A DNA stretch of 11,751 bases, taken from an uncultured Clostridium sp. (lineage in GTDB: Bacteria; Bacillota; Clostridia; Peptostreptococcales; Peptostreptococcaceae). The notes beneath the pieces were generated by a model, which saw only the letters and a list, made by a program, of their open reading frames with translations, did no database searches and was not told the origin of the DNA. Where the stretch lies: assembly GCA_900550335.1 (NCBI GenBank), contig URRU01000041.1, positions 1-11,751 of the forward strand, given 5' to 3'. Positions 1 to 8,028 of the stretch are shown one piece after another; the first letter of the stretch is position 1; each line of letters begins with the position of its first letter. A program made the position numbers and the translations under genes.

Positions 1-1
1 A

Positions 2-38
2 AAGAGTCCGATAAAAAATATTTATTGTTCGGGCTCTT
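2..38 (-). terminator. Probable terminator hairpin after the decayed adhesin gene
   Basis: On the minus strand, AAGAGCCCGA (38-29) can pair with TCGGACTCTT (11-2). This gives a ten-pair stem with a single C-A mismatch and a 17-nt AT-rich loop. It begins 12 bases after the ancestral TAA stop of the surface-protein gene, which is where a terminator is expected. The window ends one base beyond the stem, so the U-tract that would confirm Rho-independent termination cannot be seen. Confidence 0.55.
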
Positions 39-49
39 ATAAATTCTAT

Positions 50-1012
50 TTAATTTTTTCTATTTTTTATTGCTTCTTTTATAAATTCAATTACATTCTC
101 ACTAACAGCATTTGTTCCACCTATTATAGTTGCTTTTTCTATTTTTGAGTTAGTTATATATTTTTCAACTGATTTTGGAAGAGTATCTTTTTTAACTAAT
201 AATACTGGTGCTTTTTTTCTTCCAGCATAGTTTCCAGCTATTAATGCATCTGGGAATTTTTCTCCTATTACATATACTCCTAATTTTGAATTTGGATAAG
301 ATTCTTTAGCTATAACTAGCTATAACTGTTGCTGTTTCGTATCTATCTTTTCCACCAAATCTTGATACTACTTTAGCACCATCGTATACATTAGAATCTT
401 TTTTATTATTTTCTTCTATAGCAAAACCATTTTTAATCTGTTTTTCAATATTATTTGATATTTCTTCCTCAAGTCCTGCTATTTTTATAGTTTCTATATC
501 CCATTCAGCCAATGCCTGTTTTGTATAACTTGGGATAGAATCTTTTTTAGTTAAAAGTATTGGTGCATTGTCTTTTACAGCCATAGATGTCATTGATAGT
601 GCATCTGGATAATTTTCTCCTGAAGCAAGTTCTACTATATTTTTATTTCCATTTTCTCTAATCTTTATTGCTATCTTTCTAGCTGTATCGTATCTGTTTA
701 CACCGTCAAATCTGAATACATCATAACCCTTGTTTATTAATTCATCCACTACTTTTTTGGATACTGCATCATATCCACCACTTATGTATATTTTTTAGCT
801 CCAAGTCTTTCTATTTCTTTAAGAGTTCTTTCTGGTAGTTTATCTTTATATGTAAATAACGCAGCTGCCTTTATTTGTATAGCAAATGGATTTGCAGTAA
901 GCACGTCCGTATATCTTTCACAGTTTGCAAGTACTACAGCATTTGTTCCATTTGGGAATAGATCTTCACTTGCATCTATAGATGTGTCAACTCTGTCTCC
1001 ACCCTCTATTCT
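50..1012 (-). other. Three CWB2 cell-wall-binding repeats (C-terminus of the pseudogene)
   Basis: Three tandem units of about 100-117 residues begin RIEGGDRVDT (1012), RFDGVNRYDTA (713) and RFGGKDRYETA (362). Each follows the CWB2 (putative cell wall binding repeat 2, PF04122) pattern: an R-x-x-G-x-x-R-Y/V-[DE]-T opening, a FPDA or YPDA-like core (NYPDALS in unit 2, KFPDALIAG in unit 3), a stretch ending APILLTKKD or APVLLVKKD, and an IIGG or ISGG strand near the end. In Clostridioides difficile three such repeats bind the anionic wall polymer PSII. Unit 1 is broken by a missing base in the A-run at 796-791, and unit 3 by the duplication at 307-326. Unit 1 is the most divergent (YTDVLTA in place of YPDALS), which may be natural or a product of drift. 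Confidence 0.9.
307..326 (-). repeat. 10-bp tandem duplication inside CWB2 repeat 3
   Basis: The plus-strand decamer TAGCTATAAC occurs twice with no gap (307-316 and 317-326). Removing one copy restores an uninterrupted reading frame from ...YETATVIA straight into KESYPNSKLGVYVIG and the rest of the third CWB2 repeat. With both copies, the frame closes after ATVIASYS. This is a clean slippage or duplication lesion with an obvious ancestral state. Confidence 0.92.
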
Positions 1013-1089
1013 ATCTGGTTCTTCTGGTTATGGCTTCTGCTCTGGTTTTGTTGGTGGTATTACTATTCCTCCACCTTCAGAACTATTCT

Positions 1090-1332
1090 TTACAAACTCT
1101 CATGTTCCTATAAATTCTACATCAGTAGTTACGTTACTTTGATTTTCTGATTTCCATCCATTAAATCTCCAGCTTCCATCATCTGCTTTTATATCTTCAT
1201 ATTTAGTTGTTGGTGCAGATATTGAACTACATTTTTTACCTTAGTTGCTTTTGGTAATTTAGGTAATTTGTCATTTGGAAGATTTTTTCCACTTGTTTCA
1301 CTTATAAAACTATACGTTACATTAAATTTTGT
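1090..1332 (-). other. SHIRT domain, interrupted (within the pseudogene)
   Basis: After repair of one lost base near 1230, the segment starts FNVTYSFISETSGKNLP, continues through SISAPTTKYEDIK and GSWRFNGWKSENQ, and ends VEFIGT-stop-EF. This matches the SHIRT family layout, with an opening VTYSFVSGTxGKxLP, a TVTPxxP strand, a GTWTFxGWD strand and a terminal VTFxGTWxF. The internal TGA (1102-1100) falls exactly on the conserved Trp of the terminal strand, so a TGG to TGA change is the simplest origin. SHIRT domains form stiff rod-like stalks in streptococcal adhesins. Here the stalk would have lifted the N-terminal adhesin region off the cell surface. Confidence 0.8.
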
Positions 1333-1680
1333 AATTCGTTTATTTGTTACAAGTGCTGCAAATCCAAAGCTTTGATTACCTGTAATTTCAAATTCACCAT
1401 TTTCTCCAATATCATTATGCAAATTGTTATTATTTCCTAACGGTTGATATTTGTTGTTATCTTTATCAAATTCATAGTCTTGAGTTGTTGCTGTTTGAAC
1501 TACTTTATATTTACCATTATTTAGATAGTCAAATTTTAATTTTCCTTTATTGTCAGTTGTGCCTTCAAACTTTTTAACCCATTGTCCATTTTCTTCCTTT
1601 TGAAGTTCGAATTTAGCTCCAGAAATTGGTGTTTTCTTATCAGCTTCATCCACTAAAAGCAATGCTATACTATTTTTTCT
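1333..1680 (-). other. SpaA/Cna-B-like prealbumin-fold domain (within the pseudogene)
   Basis: The reading frame gives NSIALLLVDEADKKTPISG followed by AKFELQ, then TTDNKGKLKFDYLNNGKY and KVVQT. This is the usual Cna-B/SpaA signature: a strand, D-x-x-x-xTPISGAxFELQ, a T-D-x-x-G-x-L-x-F turn, an L-x-x-G-x-Y strand and a TxxP-like end, here TATTQDYEF. Related domains in Gram-positive adhesins and pilins often carry a Lys-Asn isopeptide bond; I cannot assign the bonded residues from sequence alone. The preceding segment (1800-1681) reads on in the same frame as a linker or the end of the adhesin region. Confidence 0.75.
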
Positions 1681-2770
1681 AACACTGCCAAATCCATCTC
1701 CATTATTTATAATAAATTTCGCGGCATTTCCACTAATACTTGGTTTAGTATTTCCATTCTCTTTTGAAGTTCTTATTGCTTTATTTACTACTTCCTTCTG
1801 TCCTTCTATTTCTGACTTCCTTCTCTTTGAGCATAATAATTTCCTTTTTTTACGTCATACCATCCATTATAAGTTTTATCTTCTGTTGCTTTAGTTATAG
1901 TTGGAACAACTGCATATATTTTCATAGAATCTTCATCTATATATCCTTTTTTAGTTATTTCATCCTTAACAATGAAATTTTCATGATATACTAATTCTCT
2001 TTCTTTATCTCCAGTTGCTACCATTGAACCATATAAATCCATAGAACCTATTGGATTTACTTCTATACTTGTTACACTTCCTAAATTATTATTTGTACTC
2101 CAAGCATTTTTCCATAGTACATCAATATCTACTGGATCTGGATTATTTCCTGTTCCAGATTCTTCTTTCTTTTTATAAATTGCAATATTTTTTGATGCAT
2201 TTCCTATTGTTATTGTTTTTTCTACAAATTCTTTACTATCTTCAACAAGATTATTATTTGTTTTAAATTTATTAACTGACTTTATAGCCCCCATTATTTC
2301 TGTTGCATCTATATCTTTAGATATTTTAAACTTAACCTTTATTTTATTATTAAGTTGTTCTGCATATATGTATGCTTTTAATATTTCTTCTTTATTACTA
2401 TCCTCTACGGGTACTTCTAAAGTTTCATTATTTTCTATAGTAAAAAACTCTCCTATATTAGTGTCTATTAAATAGACTTCACCTTTTTTAAATGCTTGCC
2501 CCCCTTTTTCTATTCCAAATTTAAATGTGAATCCAGTATTTTCATCTTCATATATCTTTTCATTTTCCATAATATCTGATATTTTTATAACTATATTTGT
2601 ATTCTGTCTGGTTTTTACAATATTATCAAAGGCTAGTATTGTTTCTGCCGTATTTAAAAACAACATTGTAAAAACAGTTATAGTCACAAAAATTTTTTTC
2701 TTCTACTATATTTGGATATTTTGTAGATAGTTATTTTGTTATTTAATACGATAAATTAAAACTTAAATAA

Positions 2771-2814
2771 TTTTTCAAATAAAAATGGGCTATTGAAAAC
2801 AATAACCCATTTTT
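2771..2814 (-). terminator. Rho-independent terminator of the pfkA-pyk operon
   Basis: On the minus strand, AAAAATGGGTTATTG (2814-2800) pairs with CAATAGCCCATTTTT (2795-2781) around a TTTT loop. The stem is 15 bp and has one G-T pair. It continues into a T-rich tail (ATTTG). It starts 24 bases after the pyk stop codon and ends upstream of the decayed adhesin, so it separates glycolytic transcription from that gene. Its A-rich opposite flank could also allow weak termination in the other direction. Confidence 0.9.
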
Positions 2815-2838
2815 TATATTTAAAATTTTATTAAATTC

Positions 2839-4599
2839 TTATAAAACTCTTGAAGATCCTTTGTATATTATGCCAGCTTTTGCATCTACTGTTACTATAT
2901 CTCCATCTTTAACAGTATTAGTTATGTTAGCTACTGATACAACTACTGGAGTATTAAGGTTTAATCCAACTATAGCTGCGTGAGAAGTCATTCCTCCAAA
3001 TTCAGTAACTATAGCTGCTGCATCTTCTATATATCCGTTCATATCTTTATCAGTTGTTTTGGCAACTATTATATCGCCTTTTTTGAAATCTTTTATTTCT
3101 CCATTTTCGTTTGCTAATCTAACTCTACCTTCAACAGTGCCATTACCTATACCAACACCATTTCCAAGTACTTCACTTATAACGTGAACTTTTATTAAGT
3201 TAGTTGTTCCGCTTACACCTACAGGAACACCTGCTGTTATTACAACTAATTCTCCATTTTTAACATATCCGTTTTCTATTGAAGCTTCTATAGATTTTTC
3301 TATAACTTCATCTGTATTTCCTGCTAAAGCAGATTTTATTGGGCAAACACCCCAAGTTAATGCAAGTCTTCTCATAACCGCTTCGTTGCTTGTAGCTGCT
3401 ATGATTGGAGCCTGTGGTCTAAATTTAGATACCATTTTTGCAGTGTATCCTGAAGAAGTTGAAGTTATTATTGCTGAAGCATTTAAATCAACTGCAGTAG
3501 TACAAGTAGCATGACTTATTGCATCTGTTACTGTAACATTTTTAGAACCTTTTTCTTTTAACATTCTGTCGTAGTCTAAAGTCTGTTCTATTCTCTTAGC
3601 TATACTAGCCATTACTTTAACAGCTTCTACTGGATATTTACCAGCAGCAGTTTCTCCAGAAAGCATTATTGCATCTGTTCCATCATATATAGCATTTGCA
3701 ACGTCTGTAACTTCTGCTCTTGTAGGTCTTGGATTTCTTATCATAGAATCAAGCATCTGAGTAGCAGTTATAACTGGTTTAGCTAATTCATTACATTTTT
3801 TGATTATCATTTTCTGAACTATAGGTATTTCTTCAGTTGGTATTTCAACACCAAGGTCACCTCTAGCAACCATTATACCATCTGAAACCTGTAGTATTTC
3901 ATCTATGTTTTCAACACCTTCCTGGTTTTCTATCTTAGAAAGTATTAAAACATCTCCAGCGTTATTTTTTTCAAGTATTTCTCTTATAGCTAGTACGTCA
4001 GAAGCTTTTCTAACGAATGATGCAGCTATCATGTCTATACCTTCTTCTATACCAAATTCTATATCGCTTATATCTTTTGGTGTTATAGCTGGTAAGTTTA
4101 TTTTTACTCCTGGTACATTTACACCTTTGTGATTTTTAACTATTCCAGAGTTTTCTACTATACATTTTATATTTCCATTTTCAACAGATTTAACTCTTAG
4201 TCCAACTAGACCGTCATCTATTAATATAGAATCCCCTTCTTTAACGTCATCTGCTAATCCTTTGTAGCTTACTGTACATATTTCTTTTGTACCAACTACT
4301 TCATCCATTGTTATTGTAAACTCAGATCCTTCTTCAAGAAGAACTTCTGGGTCTGCAAAGTTACCAGTTCTTATTTCTGGTCCTTTTGTATCAAGAAGTA
4401 TAGCTATTGGTTTATTTAGTTCTTCTCTAACTTTTTTAACCATGTCTATTCTTCCCTTGTGCTCTTCATGAGAACCATGAGAGAAGTTGAATCTACATAC
4501 GTTTAATCCGTTTAATATAAGTTCTCTTAAAACATCTTCACTCTGTGATGCTGGTCCTAGTGTACAAACTATTTTTGTTCTTTTAATATCGTTTAACAT
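2839..4599 (-). CDS. pyk: Pyruvate kinase with C-terminal PEP-utiliser domain
   Basis: Converts phosphoenolpyruvate and ADP to pyruvate and ATP, the last step of glycolysis, in the cytosol. The 586-residue product has the N-terminal strand TKIVCTLGPAS (8-18), CRFNFSHGSHEEH (35-47), LDTKGPEIRTG (69-79), the catalytic ILSKIEN (Lys222, with Glu224 as metal ligand), MVARGDLGVEIP (Asp248) and the ITATQMLDSM and NPRPTRAEVTDVANA signature stretches (277-304). An allosteric C domain spans about 355-475. Residues 480-586 add a mobile PEP-utiliser domain with GGMTSHAAI (His540), the extension known from Bacillus-type pyruvate kinases of about 585 residues. It lacks the partner domains of PEP synthase, so its His probably carries no phosphate here. 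Glu75 in GPEIR predicts a K+-dependent enzyme. The start is set by AAGGAGG seven bases before ATG. The gene lies 49 bp after pfkA with no clear promoter in the gap. Confidence 0.98.
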   Translation of the reverse strand: MLNDIKRTKIVCTLGPASQSEDVLRELILNGLNVCRFNFSHGSHEEHKGRIDMVKKVREELNKPIAILLDTKGPEIRTGNFADPEVLLEEGSEFTITMDEVVGTKEICTVSYKGLADDVKEGDSILIDDGLVGLRVKSVENGNIKCIVENSGIVKNHKGVNVPGVKINLPAITPKDISDIEFGIEEGIDMIAASFVRKASDVLAIREILEKNNAGDVLILSKIENQEGVENIDEILQVSDGIMVARGDLGVEIPTEEIPIVQKMIIKKCNELAKPVITATQMLDSMIRNPRPTRAEVTDVANAIYDGTDAIMLSGETAAGKYPVEAVKVMASIAKRIEQTLDYDRMLKEKGSKNVTVTDAISHATCTTAVDLNASAIITSTSSGYTAKMVSKFRPQAPIIAATSNEAVMRRLALTWGVCPIKSALAGNTDEVIEKSIEASIENGYVKNGELVVITAGVPVGVSGTTNLIKVHVISEVLGNGVGIGNGTVEGRVRLANENGEIKDFKKGDIIVAKTTDKDMNGYIEDAAAIVTEFGGMTSHAAIVGLNLNTPVVVSVANITNTVKDGDIVTVDAKAGIIYKGSSRVL

Positions 4600-4648
4600 A
4601 TCTTTCCTCCTTGTATAGAAAGCTCTTTTTTGTATGAACTACTTTATA

Positions 4649-5644
<996 letters not shown>

Positions 5645-5666
5645 CTATTCTATCTAAATTTTTACC

Positions 5667-5731
5667 AAGGACATTTTATGTCCCTATATTTAATTTTTAT
5701 CCCACAAGAATTAAAAAATTAAAATGTCCTT
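5667..5731 (-). promoter_or_regulatory. pfkA 5' leader with competing stem-loops
   Basis: In the predicted pfkA transcript, segment A (AAGGACATTTTA, 5731-5720) is exactly complementary to segment C (TAAAATGTCCTT, 5678-5667). The 3' part of C (ATGTCC, 5674-5669) can instead pair with a nearer copy (GGACAT, 5683-5678) in a small hairpin with an AAA loop. The two pairings exclude each other. The structure ends 35 bases before the AGGAGG site, and no U-run follows, so a classical transcription attenuator is not evident. A role in mRNA stability or as a protein-binding DNA site is equally possible. Not a riboswitch class I recognise. Confidence 0.5.
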
Positions 5732-5746
5732 TTTCTTAAAAGTCCA

Positions 5747-5784
5747 TTTTGTGTTATTATATCACAAAAAGTCGTTAAATTATC
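5747..5784 (-). promoter_or_regulatory. pfkA-pyk promoter with palindromic operator over the -10 box
   Basis: On the minus strand, TATAAT (5761-5756) is preceded by TGA, forming an extended -10 (TGnTATAAT). The -35 is poor: TGATAA at 18 bp spacing is the best candidate. The -10 sits in the middle of a 23-bp near-palindrome (5747-5769) with 7-bp perfect arms TTTTGTG and CACAAAA. Three further pairs lie inside, and apart from the central base only one position fails to pair. A start near 5749 would give a leader of about 130 nt. A repressor bound here would block RNA polymerase. The half-sites TTGTG/CACAA resemble those of Rex, but the spacer is one base longer than the usual Rex spacing, so the regulator stays unnamed. 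Confidence 0.6.
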
Positions 5785-5885
5785 ATTAAATTTGAATTTT
5801 ATTTTGCTTTATATTATAAATACATCTTAGGTGTTTACTATTTGAAATGTGATACACTATTAGTATCGTTACCAAATATTTATGC

Positions 5886-5932
5886 TTACTCTTTATGCCT
5901 AAATTCACTCTATTTAAGCCATTTATGAGTAA
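5886..5932. repeat. Imperfect inverted repeat in the appF-pfkA intergenic region
   Basis: Plus-strand TTACTC...ATG...TAAAT (from 5886) is mirrored by ATTTA...CAT...GAGTAA (to 5932). The outer arms are 6 bp and the pairing between them is interrupted. It lies beside the appF terminator, upstream of the pfkA promoter. The surrounding stretch 5618-6042 (425 bases) contains no credible gene; besides this repeat it holds the pfkA leader and promoter, the appF terminator and AT-rich sequence without visible features. Confidence 0.35.
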
Positions 5933-5936
5933 CAAT

Positions 5937-5967
5937 AAAAAAAGGGAGTATTTTTGAAATTACTCCC
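5937..5967 (-). terminator. Rho-independent terminator of the peptide transporter operon
   Basis: On the minus strand, GGGAGTA (5967-5961) pairs perfectly with TACTCCC (5950-5944) around a 10-nt loop and is followed at once by seven T residues (5943-5937). It lies about 75 bases past the appF stop codon. The T-run is only on the downstream side for minus-strand transcription, so it is directional. Confidence 0.93.
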
Positions 5968-6042
5968 CTTAAAAATAAATTTTATTTTGTTTTTCAAATA
6001 CAATCTAATTATTTTTACTCAAATTCTAGTATAATATTTGTT

Positions 6043-7038
6043 TTATTTTTCATAAAGATGACATGCAACTTGAGTTCCATTTTCCAAAGTTGTCCATTTA
6101 GGTTCTTCAGACATACATTTTTCTGTTTTATAAGGGCATCTAGTATGGAATCTACATCCACTAGGTACATCCACAGCACTAGGCATGCTACCTTCTAAAA
6201 CTATTCTTTTCTTTTTCTCATTGGGATGATTTATAGGAACAGAAGATATTAAAGCTTGAGTATACGGATGTTTTGGATTGTTGTAAAGCTCAGATGCCTT
6301 TCCATACTCAACTATTTTTCCTAAATACATAACCGCTATGTCATCACAGAATGACTTAACAACACTGAAGTTATGTGATATAAACACATAAGTTAATCCA
6401 AATCTTTCTTTTAAATCTAACATTAGATTTAGTATCTGAGACTGTATTGATACGTCTAGAGCTGCAGTTGGTTCATCTGCAACTATGAACTTAGGATTCA
6501 TAGCAAGAGCCCTTGCTATACCTATTCTCTGTCTCTGACCGCCACTGAACTCATGTGGGTATCTAAACATACTGGTTTTGTCCATTCCACATAAAGCTAA
6601 TATTTCTTCTGTCTTTTCTTTTACTTCTTTTCCAGTTGCTATTTTATGTTTTTTTATTCCTTCAGATACTATACTTTCAACACTTTTTCTTGGATCTAAA
6701 CTTGCATACGGATCCTGGAAAATCATCTGTATCTCACTTCTCATTTTACTCATTTCTGAAGGAGATAATTTCTCACCCTTTTCTACATCAAATATAACTT
6801 TTCCATCATATACAACTCTTCCACCTGTTGGTTCAGTTAAGTTTAATATAGTTTTACCCATTGTAGATTTACCACATCCAGATTCTCCAACAATACCAAC
6901 TATACTATTTTCTTTTATCGCAAGACTTACTCCATCTACTGACTTTACAAACTCCTTAGCCTTACCAAAAGCGCCTTTTCTTATTGGATAGTATTTTTTT
7001 AGGTCAGAAATTTCAAATATAATTTTATTATTATCCAT
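6043..7038 (-). CDS. appF: Peptide ABC transporter ATPase, OppF/AppF type
   Basis: One of two cytosolic nucleotide-binding subunits that power peptide uptake. The 331-residue protein has Walker A GESGCGKS (51-58), a Q-loop in MIFQDPYASLDPR (105-117), the ABC signature FSGGQRQR (164-171), Walker B FIVADEP (184-190) and the switch His222. The switch reads SHN where the family usually has SHD; this is probably tolerated because the His is kept. The C-terminal Oligo_HPY region has KHPYTQAL (256-263) and four cysteines (295, 301, 308, 326) spaced C-x5-C-x6-C-x17-C. Such clusters in OppD/OppF relatives can hold an iron-sulfur cluster, which is inferred here. The start codon overlaps the last 8 bases of appD, and its GGGAGG site lies inside appD, so translation is probably coupled. 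Whether the substrate is di- or oligopeptide cannot be told from the ATPase. Confidence 0.95.
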   Translation of the reverse strand: MDNNKIIFEISDLKKYYPIRKGAFGKAKEFVKSVDGVSLAIKENSIVGIVGESGCGKSTMGKTILNLTEPTGGRVVYDGKVIFDVEKGEKLSPSEMSKMRSEIQMIFQDPYASLDPRKSVESIVSEGIKKHKIATGKEVKEKTEEILALCGMDKTSMFRYPHEFSGGQRQRIGIARALAMNPKFIVADEPTAALDVSIQSQILNLMLDLKERFGLTYVFISHNFSVVKSFCDDIAVMYLGKIVEYGKASELYNNPKHPYTQALISSVPINHPNEKKKRIVLEGSMPSAVDVPSGCRFHTRCPYKTEKCMSEEPKWTTLENGTQVACHLYEK

Positions 7039-8017
7039 TTTTAACTTCCTCCCTTACTAAATCTTTAGCTTTTAGACACCTAACCTTATGTCCTTTGCTT
7101 ATTTCTATCATTTCTGGTTCTTTTTCTAGACATTCTTTAGATGCCATTTTACATCTCTTGTAGTAAGGACATCCCTGTACTTTTTCATATAGATTTGGTA
7201 CATTTCCATCTATTGATCTAAATCTTCCATCAAAATTATCTGGCATGGCTGCAAGTAAATCTATTGAATATGGATGTTTTGCATTATCAAAGAATTCAAG
7301 AACACTACATTCTTCCACAACATTTCCAAAATACATAACAGCAACTCTTTGCGCCATTTCAGCTATTACACCTAAATCATGTGTTATAAGAATTATTCCA
7401 CTATTATTTTCATTTTTTATCTCTTTTAATAAATCTAATATTTCAGCCTGAGTTGTAACATCAAGTGCAGTAGTAGGCTCATCAGCTATGATAATATCGG
7501 GTTTACATATCATCCCCATAGCTATCATTATTCTCTGTTTCAAACCACCACTAAGCTCAAATGGATATTTATCAAGTATCTTTTCAGCATCTGGTATATT
7601 AAGTCTTGATAATAACGCTACAAGTTCTCTACGACAATCCTTTATTTTCTCAGGCATGTGTATTTTATAAACCTCTTTAAGCTGTTTAAAAACTGTTACA
7701 ACTGGATTTAGAGAAGTCATAGGTTCCTGGAATATCATAGATATTCTATCTCCTCTAAATTTACATAGTTCTTTTTCACTTAACTCTAATAAATTCTTTC
7801 CATCAAATATTATCTCTCCAGAATCTATACTACCAGTTCTATCGTCTATAAGTCCCATTATTGCAAGTGAGCTTACACTTTTCCCACTTCCAGACTCTCC
7901 TACTATTCCTAGTATTTCTCCTTCATTTACTGAAAAACTAACACCTTTTACCGCATTAACTTTTCCCATTATTGAGTCGAAGGAAACTTTAAGATCTTTT
8001 ACTTCTAATATACTCAT
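7031..8017 (-). CDS. appD: Peptide ABC transporter ATPase, OppD/AppD type
   Basis: Partner of AppF in the heterodimeric ATPase under the two permeases. In the 328 residues: Walker A GESGSGKS (40-47), Q-loop MIFQEPMTSLNP (94-105), signature LSGGLKQR (155-162), Walker B DIIIADEPTTALD (174-186) and switch motif THDLG with His213. The residue before ELSGG is Phe (YPFELSGG), where His is common in the family. An Oligo_HPY C-terminal part begins at KHPYSIDL (247-254), followed by cysteines 283, 289, 296 and 314 with exactly the same C-x5-C-x6-C-x17-C spacing as in AppF. The Shine-Dalgarno AGGAGG overlaps the appC stop codon and lies six bases before ATG. The 3' end overlaps appF by 8 bases. All hallmarks for ATP hydrolysis are present. 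Confidence 0.95.
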   Translation of the reverse strand: MSILEVKDLKVSFDSIMGKVNAVKGVSFSVNEGEILGIVGESGSGKSVSSLAIMGLIDDRTGSIDSGEIIFDGKNLLELSEKELCKFRGDRISMIFQEPMTSLNPVVTVFKQLKEVYKIHMPEKIKDCRRELVALLSRLNIPDAEKILDKYPFELSGGLKQRIMIAMGMICKPDIIIADEPTTALDVTTQAEILDLLKEIKNENNSGIILITHDLGVIAEMAQRVAVMYFGNVVEECSVLEFFDNAKHPYSIDLLAAMPDNFDGRFRSIDGNVPNLYEKVQGCPYYKRCKMASKECLEKEPEMIEISKGHKVRCLKAKDLVREEVKNG

Positions 8018-8028
8018 ATCATTTCCTC

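Larger units (their letters stand above)
50..2719 (-). pseudogene. Decayed surface adhesin (signal peptide, Cna-B/SpaA-like, SHIRT, three CWB2 repeats)
   Basis: Joining consecutive reading frames gives one protein of roughly 890 residues. In order it has a basic N-terminus (KYSRRKK), a hydrophobic secretion signal ending near ETILA, a two-part Ig-like adhesin region (about 2630-1810), a SpaA/Cna-B-type domain, a SHIRT domain, a linker with PPTKPEQKP, and three CWB2 repeats ending at TAA 52-50. Lesions seen: a missing base in an A7 run at 2693-2699 with TAG 2705-2703 directly upstream; a frameshift near 1806-1818; loss of about one base near 1230; TGA at 1102-1100 where the family has Trp (GT-W-EF); TAA at 1030-1028 in the linker; a missing A in the run 796-791; and a 10-bp tandem duplication at 307-326. 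No ATG, GTG or TTG codon and no Shine-Dalgarno sequence precedes the signal peptide in frame. Family knowledge: such proteins are exported and held non-covalently on wall polymer by CWB2. I infer a recent pseudogene. Sequencing error is possible for the homopolymer lesions but poorly explains the substitutions and the duplication. Confidence 0.9.

Noticed and set aside
1764-2730. Several plus-strand frames rich in Phe, Leu and Ile that look like small membrane proteins
   Set aside because: They are reverse complements of the Asn/Lys-rich adhesin pseudogene. No ribosome binding sites or promoters accompany them.
2700-2780. A promoter and start codon for the adhesin gene
   Set aside because: TTGAAA and a weak TTTATC at 17 bp spacing can be found, but no Shine-Dalgarno and no in-frame start codon follow, so I do not list a promoter.
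4600-4648. A separate pyk promoter in the pfkA-pyk gap
   Set aside because: A TATAAT-like string overlaps the end of pfkA, but no -35 element with proper spacing is present. Co-transcription with pfkA is simpler.
5747-5769. Naming the pfkA palindrome a Rex site
   Set aside because: The TTGTG/CACAA half-sites fit, but the spacer is one base longer than the usual Rex operator and no redox gene is nearby, so only a generic operator is claimed.
5821-5880. A possible CcpA cre site or second pfkA promoter in the AT-rich stretch
   Set aside because: The best cre-like string (TGGTAACGATACTA) differs from the consensus at several positions, and no -35/-10 pair with good spacing and sequence was found.
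6578-6991. A 137-codon open frame on the plus strand inside appF
   Set aside because: It is antisense to conserved ATPase motifs and its composition is what the reverse complement of those codons gives.
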